Shown here: positions 45,438 through 52,873 of the stretch, piece by piece | Numbering within the stretch: the first letter of the stretch is position 1 | How the letters are laid out: each line of letters opens with the position of its first letter | Origin: Hirschia sp. | Lineage (GTDB): Bacteria > Pseudomonadota > Alphaproteobacteria > Caulobacterales > Hyphomonadaceae | Direction: 5' to 3' | Length of the DNA: 54,359 nt | Assembly (NCBI GenBank): GCA_002709235.1 | Contig: PAQI01000006.1 | Coordinates: forward strand, 1 to 54,359 | The notes under the pieces: generated by a model | The model's input: only the letters and a program-made list of their open reading frames with translations | Told to the model about the DNA's origin: nothing | Databases searched by the model: none | Translations under genes and position numbers: made by a program

Positions 45438-48182
45438 ATGAGCAGGCCGAGCATGGTCACGTTTACTCCCGTCCAGATTGACTTTTCGCTGATTGCAAGC
45501 GCGATGAATGCGCGCATCAACCAGTCTCTTGTCGGCACCACCAATGTCTCCACGACGAATACTCTGTCAGCGCAGGCCAAGGCGGAAATTGCGGCCAGTC
45601 AAGAGCTGCCCTGGCGTCTGGACGAAGAACCCGATCTGAAGAAGCTCGCCCTGTCGGCGCTTAAATCCGGTGACCTGATCTCTGCCTCCACGCGGCGCGC
45701 TGCGCTGAAGGCTGATGAAGACACGCCCAAGCTTTTTGCCGCATATGATGCGCTTGCCAGCCTGCAGGCACTTGCCGCCACACTCGCAGACGGTGACCTG
45801 TCGAGCGCCTATGCGGATCGCGCAAAGAAACGCATCATCGAAGGTATCAACGAGATCACCAGCTTTCTCGGTGAGGCAGATCTCAAGGCCGTGACCATGC
45901 TGTCAGGTGAGCGCTTGTCCAAGGCGGTGTCCGAAACAGCGATCAAGCGTCAGGGCTATGAGATCACCACCGACGCGCTTCATTCCGGTGCAGAAGGTGA
46001 CCCGGTGGCACAATGGGCAGGCGTGGATGGTTTCACCATCACCATCGACCGCCCGGATGGTCAGGTCACAGCTGATATCGACCTTTCAGGTCTGGCGGAC
46101 GCCGACCGGACACTCGAAAACGTCACCGATCTGATCAATACCGAGCTTGAATCCGTCGGGGCGATCACACGCTTTTCCTACAACAAGGTCGGCGAGAAAG
46201 ACGATAATGGCTATGTCATCGGCGATGACTGGGCCCTGAAGATCACCTCCAGCTCGACCGAAACGCTGTCCTTTTCAACCGCCACAGACGGTCCTGCGCT
46301 CTACATGGTGGGAGCATCCGGCGAGGGTGATTACCAGAGTGCCCAAATATCGAAATGGACGGGCCTGACCGATGCTGCGCCAACCCGATCCAGCGCACAG
46401 GTCTATGCGGCCAATGATATCGAGACCGAAATCGAAACCGAGGACGGCGAAACAAAGACCACCAAGACACCCGCCCCGACCCAGTTTCTGGCCTCTGCCA
46501 CGGATGCAGATGGCGCAGTCTACGCCCTGATCGAAACCGAAGGCGACCTCGACCAGCAGATCATGCGTGGCGAAAAGGACATCGCCCTCGTCAAATATGA
46601 CTCAACAGGTCGGGAAATCTGGACGCGCATGATTGGCGCAACAGACGAGATCAATGGAGCCGCCCTCGCGGTCTCCGCTGATGGCCGTATCGCGATCGGC
46701 GGCTCCACCAAGGGTGACCTGTCCAGCGATGCCATTGGTTCAGGCGAATCTGGCTTCGTCACGATATATGACTCCCGCGGTGTAGAAATCATGACCCGCC
46801 AGCAGGGCTCCAGCTTTGATGATGAGGTCACCTCCCTGGCCTTTGATACGGACGGGTCTCTGTTCGTTGGCGGCAAGACGAAAGGCACGCTGGATTCCAA
46901 TGCTCTTGCAGGCGGTGCCGACGCCTATGTGGAGAAACTGGACACCAATGGCGACCGCCTCTGGATCAACCAGTTCGGCACCGCCAATGATGATGGCGTC
47001 ACAGCGCTGACCATTGACGGTGCAGGTGGCGTAATCGCTGCGGGTATTGAAGATGGACAGGCCGTTGTGCGCTCTGTCTCTGGTGCTGATTTCACCGGAA
47101 CCGATTTTTCCTACACGCTCGGCAGCGCCCGGATCACCTCCCTCGCCTATGACGCCGGCTCGGTCTATGCCGCTGGCGAAACCCGCATGGACGGCTTTAG
47201 CGCTGGCCAGGTCTCCGGAACGGAACAGACCCATATCGACGCCTTCGCCATGCGTCTGGATATCTCAGGTGCCACCGCGACAGACGCCTGGTATCAAACC
47301 ATGGGCGGCGCAGATGACCAGACAGCATCATCCATCCTGGTGGATAATGGTCAGGTCTATCTGGCAGGCACTGGTGAGACGACTTTTGGTGCCACCGCAT
47401 CTGAAGGCGACAGGAATGCATTCCTCTTGTCACTTGATATAAGTGACGGCTCCCAGAACTGGGCAACAAACATGGCCGGGCGCGGCGGTGTATCCAGCGC
47501 TGCGAGCATTGCCATATCCGCATCTGGCGACAATTCCCTCGCTGCGTTCGGCCTGCCAACCGGCAAGCTCCAGCTTGGCGATGTCAGCTATGTCTCGGAC
47601 CGGACTTCGGCACGTATAGGCGATCATTTCTATATTTCCGTAGATGGCGGACGCGAGAAGAAGATCACGTTGGAAGAAGGCGACAGCTACCGCTCGCTCA
47701 CCTTCAAGATCAATGCAGCGCTCCTGCTGAACGGACAAGCCACAGCCCGCAGTGGGTCTGATGGACAAACCCTACGCATCGAACCGAAGGAAGGTGTCCA
47801 GATCAACCTTGTGGCCGGCAAGGATGGCGCAGACCTTCTGTCTGCCATCGGACTGCCCGAAGGCGCGGTCTATAACGCCCCGAGCCTTCTGGATGACAAG
47901 GAGTCCTCCTCCGATGCGCCTCCGCTTGTTGCCCTGGGTCTTAGCACCAAGAATATCTCGCTCGGCACTGAAGACGAGGCCAAATCCGTCGCCGATATGC
48001 TGGATGCAGCCATGCGCGGCATTCGCAAGGCCTATCGTTATGCGGTCGAGGACCCGACCCTGACCTCCCTGACAGACACCAAGCAGACAACCGGCGGTGT
48101 TTCAGCCTATCAGACAGCCCAACTGGCCAATCTGCAGGCCGGTCTGGCCCGCCTGCAAGGTGGCTCCAGCAGCTACGCATGA
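45438..48182 (+). CDS. flaEY: FlaEY-like flagellar protein with SBBP beta-propeller repeats
   Basis: 914 residues; ATGs at 45438 or 45453 (the second has AGG upstream). Residues about 1-170 are helical, starting MVTFTPVQIDFSLIASAMNA, like the ends of hook- and filament-associated proteins. About 190-290 and 720-800 contain paired segments such as GFTITIDRPDGQVTADIDLS ... DLINTELESVGAITRFSYNK and ITLEEGDSYRSLTFKINAAL. The middle (about 340-700) has at least six SBBP-type propeller repeats (GREIWTRMIG, GDRLWINQFGT and similar). There is no signal peptide. This matches my memory of the Caulobacter regulatory protein FlaEY, which affects filament length. Assignment from layout and motif memory, not alignment. 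Confidence 0.55.
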   Translation: MSRPSMVTFTPVQIDFSLIASAMNARINQSLVGTTNVSTTNTLSAQAKAEIAASQELPWRLDEEPDLKKLALSALKSGDLISASTRRAALKADEDTPKLFAAYDALASLQALAATLADGDLSSAYADRAKKRIIEGINEITSFLGEADLKAVTMLSGERLSKAVSETAIKRQGYEITTDALHSGAEGDPVAQWAGVDGFTITIDRPDGQVTADIDLSGLADADRTLENVTDLINTELESVGAITRFSYNKVGEKDDNGYVIGDDWALKITSSSTETLSFSTATDGPALYMVGASGEGDYQSAQISKWTGLTDAAPTRSSAQVYAANDIETEIETEDGETKTTKTPAPTQFLASATDADGAVYALIETEGDLDQQIMRGEKDIALVKYDSTGREIWTRMIGATDEINGAALAVSADGRIAIGGSTKGDLSSDAIGSGESGFVTIYDSRGVEIMTRQQGSSFDDEVTSLAFDTDGSLFVGGKTKGTLDSNALAGGADAYVEKLDTNGDRLWINQFGTANDDGVTALTIDGAGGVIAAGIEDGQAVVRSVSGADFTGTDFSYTLGSARITSLAYDAGSVYAAGETRMDGFSAGQVSGTEQTHIDAFAMRLDISGATATDAWYQTMGGADDQTASSILVDNGQVYLAGTGETTFGATASEGDRNAFLLSLDISDGSQNWATNMAGRGGVSSAASIAISASGDNSLAAFGLPTGKLQLGDVSYVSDRTSARIGDHFYISVDGGREKKITLEEGDSYRSLTFKINAALLLNGQATARSGSDGQTLRIEPKEGVQINLVAGKDGADLLSAIGLPEGAVYNAPSLLDDKESSSDAPPLVALGLSTKNISLGTEDEAKSVADMLDAAMRGIRKAYRYAVEDPTLTSLTDTKQTTGGVSAYQTAQLANLQAGLARLQGGSSSYA

Positions 48183-48253
48183 GCGAGCACCAGCCGCTCA
48201 TGGACTTTGTCCGGGTCTATTTTTCGCAATAACTGAAGATTGCCTCATTCGCG

Positions 48254-48290
48254 GAAAAGCCCGCAAGGTTCATCGCCTTGCGGGCTTTTC
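48254..48290. terminator. Bidirectional terminator between flaEY-like and divL
   Basis: GAAAAGCCCGCAAGG pairs with CCTTGCGGGCTTTTC around a 7-base loop (15-bp stem) with A/T flanks on both sides, between two convergent genes. Confidence 0.92.
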
Positions 48291-48311
48291 ATTCGATACC
48301 TTCAGAAGAAA

Positions 48312-50777
48312 CTACTCGGCCGCCGCCATTGTGGCTGCGTCAAGCTCCAACGGACCCGGCGCATGCGCAGGGCTGGCCTTTTCAGGCAGGCAGCACAGCA
48401 CGGTCGCGCCCTTGCCTGGCTGAGACTTCATCGCCACCCAGCCGCCATGCAGCTCGACGAATGAACGCACCAGCGCAAGGCCAAGTCCAGCCCCGCGATT
48501 GTCGCTGGAGGTGAAGGTGTCGAAAGCCTCGGTCTGGCGGTCATAATCCATACCCTTGCCAGTGTCGGAGACCTGCAGGCGCACAACGCCCTCGGCCTTC
48601 TCGGCAATGACCTTGATCGTGTCACCGGGCGATGTGAAACGCATGGCATTGGTGAGCAGGTTGAACAGGATCTGGCGCAGGCGACGCTCATCCGCACGGA
48701 TCATTCCGATGGACTTGTCGCAGACGACCTTCACATGAATCTTGGTGTCAGCCGCATTGGCAAAGATCAGTTCGACGCTCTCATCGATCACCGTGCGCAG
48801 ATCGACATCCTTCAGGTCAAGGTCCATACGTCCGGCTTCGATCATGGCAAGGTCCAGAATGTTCTCGATCAGGCGCGACAGGTGATCAGAAGCCTGCAGG
48901 ATGGATTGCACCTGCTCGACCTGTTTCGGGTTCAGTTCGCCATGCTTTCCTGATTCCAGGAATTCGGCGTAACCCAGAATGGTCGTCAGCGGCGAGCGCA
49001 GCTGATAGGACACATTCTGCACGAACTCGGTCTTCAGGCGGTCAGCAGCCTGGAAGGCTTCCGCGCGCTCCCTTAATGCTGTCTCGACACGACGCGCGGC
49101 CGTGACATCCACAAAGGCAATCAGCGTCTGACCATCCGGCAATGGTTGGGTCAGGAACGTTACCATCGACCCGTCAGCGCGCTTCATCTCTCCGCGAAAC
49201 TCCTGGCGGGCATCCGAAGACGGGTTGGTCACGCGGCCTTCAATAGCGCTCCAGACCGACTTGTCATGAAACAGCGGGGCGCAAAGCTCCACCACATCCT
49301 GAAACTCCGGATTGTCAGTCAGCTTCTCGGCCTTGATGTTCCACAGCTGCTCGAAGGCTGTATTGGACAAAGACAATGAACCATCCGGACCAAACACGGC
49401 GACAGCTTCATGCAGCTTGTCCAGCGTGGCTTCCTGAATGTTGATCAGCGATGTGTATTTTGCCTTCAGTTCCAGCTCGTCAGTAATGTCCTTGAGCAGA
49501 AGCAATATGCCGCCCAGAGGGTGCTTCTGGCGCGTGACCTTGATCGAACGGCCATCATTCTTGGGCAGGATCCACAGATCCTCGGCAATCAGCGACTTCG
49601 AACCGCCCTTGTCATAGCCAAGCTCGTCCTTGCGCCATCTGGCATAGTCCTGGTTGATTGGGCTCATGCGCTTTTCGCGCAGATGGTCCAGAAGCTCGCC
49701 GTGATGCGGATTGCCCATCAGCCATGCCGGGTCGAGTTCGAACATGTCCATGAAGGCACGGTTGTAGAAGGTCAGCTTGCGGTCGCCGGAGAAGATCGCA
49801 ACAGCGTCAGCTACATTGTTGAGCGTTTCATCATGCGCCTTGACGTGACGGTCCAGCGTCTCGCGGGCGCTTTCTTCTTCGGTGACATCGAACGCCATAC
49901 CGCCAACACCACCCGATAGCGGGAACATCAGGACGCGGAGCGCCCGGCGATTGCCCTCGATCGGCACGTGGCGGGTTTCGACAATCTCCTTGCCCCCATC
50001 ACGCACTTTCTGCGCATGCGCGACGATTTCCTTATCCAGCATGATCTGGCGGTCGAGCACCTGGTCCAGTGTCTTGGCCTCAACGGCCTGCATATAGGCA
50101 TCATTCACCCATTGCAGACGACCGGACGATGACAAGCGCCATGAAATGAAGGGAGCCTTGCCGAGCATTTCCAGAAAGGCCGTCGGGTCACGCGCAATAA
50201 CCTGGCGGGCTTCCTCCAGCCGTCCGCGTGCACCGGATTCTTCCAGCCCCTTGATGGTGGAATCGGAAACCCACAGCACAGCACGGGCGCCAGCCGTACG
50301 GCCATCAGCTTCAAGAAAACGGCCATTGGGTCCGATAATGGTCAGCGAGAATGGCGCGCCTTCGGTCCGCAATTGCTTGAGACGTTCGCGCAATGTCGCG
50401 TCACGCCCTGCCCCGTCACGCGCTTCCAGGTCACCAAGACCTTCCAGCAGGCGTTCGGAAGGGTTGGCCGCAACGGCGTCTTCAGTAAAATTCAGGAGGG
50501 AGGCAAGCGCGACCGGCGAACCATAGAATTTTGGATCGCCCCAGCTTTCGTCGATCATCTCATCTTCTTCCCAGACGAGGATCACGCCGGGATGGGCACC
50601 GAATACGCTGTCAGCGCGTGCAAGCTGTTCTTCAAGGTCACGCGAGCGCGACCGGTATTTTTTCGCGGCACCGCGCGCACCATCGGAAATACGCAGCGCC
50701 CACAATAGCGATGCGATCGCAACCGCGCATCCGCCGATTGCGATACCGATTAATGCACCTGACACTTCGATTGGCAT
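48312..50777 (-). CDS. divL: DivL-type atypical histidine kinase (Tyr at the phosphoacceptor site)
   Basis: 821 residues with one N-terminal helix (IGIAIGGCAVAIASLLWAL) and three or four PAS-like domains: FLEMLGKAPFISWRLSSSGR near 201, NVADAVAIFSGDRKLTFYNR near 321 and KLHEAVAVFGPDGSLSLSN near 454, plus a weaker N-terminal one. The dimerisation H-box reads FVQNVSYQLRSPLTTILGYA: Tyr591 replaces the phosphoryl-accepting His. The ATPase domain is complete (RQILFNLLTNAMRF, DTGKGM, GAGLGLALVRSF). In Caulobacter DivL is an essential pseudokinase that binds DivK~P and modulates CckA and hence CtrA. A strong CtrA-type site lies upstream. Confidence 0.92.
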   Translation of the reverse strand: MPIEVSGALIGIAIGGCAVAIASLLWALRISDGARGAAKKYRSRSRDLEEQLARADSVFGAHPGVILVWEEDEMIDESWGDPKFYGSPVALASLLNFTEDAVAANPSERLLEGLGDLEARDGAGRDATLRERLKQLRTEGAPFSLTIIGPNGRFLEADGRTAGARAVLWVSDSTIKGLEESGARGRLEEARQVIARDPTAFLEMLGKAPFISWRLSSSGRLQWVNDAYMQAVEAKTLDQVLDRQIMLDKEIVAHAQKVRDGGKEIVETRHVPIEGNRRALRVLMFPLSGGVGGMAFDVTEEESARETLDRHVKAHDETLNNVADAVAIFSGDRKLTFYNRAFMDMFELDPAWLMGNPHHGELLDHLREKRMSPINQDYARWRKDELGYDKGGSKSLIAEDLWILPKNDGRSIKVTRQKHPLGGILLLLKDITDELELKAKYTSLINIQEATLDKLHEAVAVFGPDGSLSLSNTAFEQLWNIKAEKLTDNPEFQDVVELCAPLFHDKSVWSAIEGRVTNPSSDARQEFRGEMKRADGSMVTFLTQPLPDGQTLIAFVDVTAARRVETALRERAEAFQAADRLKTEFVQNVSYQLRSPLTTILGYAEFLESGKHGELNPKQVEQVQSILQASDHLSRLIENILDLAMIEAGRMDLDLKDVDLRTVIDESVELIFANAADTKIHVKVVCDKSIGMIRADERRLRQILFNLLTNAMRFTSPGDTIKVIAEKAEGVVRLQVSDTGKGMDYDRQTEAFDTFTSSDNRGAGLGLALVRSFVELHGGWVAMKSQPGKGATVLCCLPEKASPAHAPGPLELDAATMAAAE

Positions 50778-50793
50778 CCCATTATTCTCCGCC

Positions 50794-50798
50794 GAATC
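50794..50798. promoter_or_regulatory. GANTC (CcrM-type) site upstream of divL
   Basis: A GAATC motif lies 17 bases upstream of the divL ATG, between the CtrA-type site and the start. In this lineage CcrM methylates GANTC and couples promoter state to replication; function here is unproven. Confidence 0.3.
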
Positions 50799-50856
50799 GT
50801 CTCGCCCTCAGCCCTTTTAGAAGACTTTACCAGTTAACGGAATGCGCCTTTATGCG

Positions 50857-50872
50857 TTAAGGCAGTGTTAAC
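50857..50872. promoter_or_regulatory. Perfect CtrA-type binding site upstream of divL
   Basis: TTAA-GGCAGTG-TTAAC, an exact match to TTAA-N7-TTAAC, located 80-95 bases upstream of the divL ATG in the 125-bp gap after the GNAT gene. A further GTTAAC lies 21 bases closer to divL (50833-50838). Confidence 0.7.
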
Positions 50873-50902
50873 AGAGGTGAACCCTTTCTTGACAATTCCG
50901 TA

Positions 50903-51415
50903 TCATTTCGCCTGCGGGTCAAGATCCAGCTGTAAAAACACAAGGTCCAGCCACCTGCCAAACTTGAACCCGACAGCTGGCATCAGGGCGGTCCGAACGA
51001 AACCGAAATTCTCGTGAAACTGGATCGAGCCCTCATTCTGCGAATCCACACCTGCCACCATCATCCGCTTTCCGGCATGACGGGCAGCGTCGATCAGTTC
51101 ACCCATCAACAACCGGCCAAGTCCCTGACCTCGCGCCTGTTTCTGGACATAGATCGAGTGTTCGACCGTAAATCTGTATCCGGGAAAGCTCCTGAAATCA
51201 CCAAAGCTGGCATAGCCCAGCACCTCACCATTCCGGCGTGCGACCAGAACCGGATATCCAGCCCATTCACGATCAGATCGCCACTTTGCCCTGTTTTCCA
51301 GCGTCACCATCTGCTCGGAAAAAATCGCCGTCGTATTGGAAACAGCATCATTATAGATGTCCAGAATTCCCGGCAGATCGTCATCAGTGGCTTCATGAAT
51401 GGTCGGCATGGTCAT
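50903..51415 (-). CDS. GNAT N-acetyltransferase, phosphinothricin/methionine sulfoximine-acetyltransferase type
   Basis: 170 residues; GGGGTAG lies eight bases before the ATG. The typical family opening is IHEATDDDLPGILDIYNDAVSNTTAIFSE, followed by RFTVEHSIYVQKQARGQGLG (acetyl-CoA pyrophosphate loop RGQGLG) and the family-typical VDSQNEGSIQFHENFGF. It probably transfers an acetyl group from acetyl-CoA to methionine sulfoximine/sulfone or a similar amine; the exact substrate is unproven. It stands alone, upstream of divL on the same strand, with 126 bp between. Confidence 0.88.
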   Translation of the reverse strand: MTMPTIHEATDDDLPGILDIYNDAVSNTTAIFSEQMVTLENRAKWRSDREWAGYPVLVARRNGEVLGYASFGDFRSFPGYRFTVEHSIYVQKQARGQGLGRLLMGELIDAARHAGKRMMVAGVDSQNEGSIQFHENFGFVRTALMPAVGFKFGRWLDLVFLQLDLDPQAK

Positions 51416-51603
51416 GTGAAACTACCCCGAATATCAACAGCAATCTTGCTAGTCGCACCGTCACGCCGTGGCAATATCTGACAACCGGACGGCCAGGCGA
51501 AACCTGTTTCGCGCAGCACATTACGATATTGTACATTGCCAATGCCCCAAGCTCGTCGCATTTCGGATGAAACCTCACGCGCAGGACTGACGAGGGGTCA
51601 AGA

Positions 51604-52866
51604 ATGCATATGCGCCGAGCGAATTCCGCAATCGCGGCAATCCTGTTGATGCTGTCAGGCCAGCAGCCGGCCACCGCGATGGACCCCGGCACCCTCATGC
51701 TGGCCGAACCGCTTCTTCGGACCATAGATGCCGGTTTTGAAGCGATCGATTCCGGTGCCCAGGCATTGACCTCACTGATCGGCATCACCGGCGCATTGAG
51801 AGGATCACAGGGCCTCGCCACCCAGCGTGACCTGACAGCCATCAGGCAGGACCTGACGCAGGTGAACAGCAAGCTGGATGATCTCGCCGTCGCCCTGAAC
51901 GCCAGTACGGACAGGATCCTCGCCGCCATAGACGACAATGAACAGCGCCTGCTCTTCAGCGACGCCTATGCGCTTCAGCGCACCTTGGAGCTTCGCGTCG
52001 CCGATCTGGCGTCAGTCAATGAGCAGGAACGCGACTATGCCCAGATCCAGCGCCTGCGATTCGAACTGGAAACGCTGACCTTTCGCGCCGAAGGACTATT
52101 GAAGACATCGCGTGGCGCAGGAGTCCATTATATCGCGGCCATACATGCGCTCTCGGTATCGGCCGGCCAGATCCAGGCGGTGCTTGGACCCTCCATCAGC
52201 GAAAGCGAACAAAGGTCCCTGCGCACCGTCAATGACACCCTGGTCCGCGCGTCACGGTCTGCAAGCTCGAAGTCATCAGCATTGCAGGAAACGGTGAAAC
52301 GCGGCCAGAAATCCCTGACGGCCCACCAGATCTCACTCGTTGCCAATTCAAGCTATCACCCACTGCTGGAGGATGGTCTCCTCGCAACAGGCATGCGCTC
52401 AGCCTGTTTTGCCATACAGGACCGCTTCAAGACGGGTGAGAGCACAGAGGATTATGAAGATTGCGGCTCTGTCGGATTTCTTCCCATCAAGCGCTGCAAG
52501 GATCGCACACGCCAGGTTGCAGACTACCTCACCCATTATATCGAAACCCGGTTTGCCTATTCCATCTCGCAAGAAGATCGCGCCGGTATTGCCTTTCTCG
52601 GCGCATTGCGACCTGCGCCCGACAATTCGGCCCGAACAAGCACCACCACCCTGCCCTCGCCCGATTGCAATCTCGTGACCGGCACACCAGAAGAAGCCTG
52701 GAAAGCCATCACCCAGGATTACAATCAACAGGTTGTCGATGCCTTGCCCGACCTTCAGCGTGTCGTGATCGCAGCGAAGGCCATTGAACTGGCCCAGACC
52801 ACGCAAGCCTATCTGGAGGATCTGCGCACCGTCATGCAGCCCGTGCAGGATATCAGCATGAACTGA
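51604..52866 (+). CDS. Secreted helical protein of unknown function
   Basis: 420 residues; AGGGG lies six bases before the ATG. N-terminal signal peptide (ANSAIAAILLMLSGQQPATA before MDPGT). The mature part begins with a Gly/Ala-rich amphipathic segment (EAIDSGAQALTSLIGITGAL), then long charged helices (residues about 75-260, e.g. LTAIRQDLTQVNSKLDDLAV), and a C-terminal region with Cys pairs (SACFAIQDRF ... YEDCGSVGF ... KRCKDRT ... PSPDCNLVTG). No family recognised. The arrangement (amphipathic helix followed by long helices) resembles alpha-helical pore-forming or membrane-interacting proteins only in outline. It converges on priA with seven bases between the stops. Confidence 0.65.
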   Translation: MHMRRANSAIAAILLMLSGQQPATAMDPGTLMLAEPLLRTIDAGFEAIDSGAQALTSLIGITGALRGSQGLATQRDLTAIRQDLTQVNSKLDDLAVALNASTDRILAAIDDNEQRLLFSDAYALQRTLELRVADLASVNEQERDYAQIQRLRFELETLTFRAEGLLKTSRGAGVHYIAAIHALSVSAGQIQAVLGPSISESEQRSLRTVNDTLVRASRSASSKSSALQETVKRGQKSLTAHQISLVANSSYHPLLEDGLLATGMRSACFAIQDRFKTGESTEDYEDCGSVGFLPIKRCKDRTRQVADYLTHYIETRFAYSISQEDRAGIAFLGALRPAPDNSARTSTTTLPSPDCNLVTGTPEEAWKAITQDYNQQVVDALPDLQRVVIAAKAIELAQTTQAYLEDLRTVMQPVQDISMN

Positions 52867-52873
52867 CTCCGAC

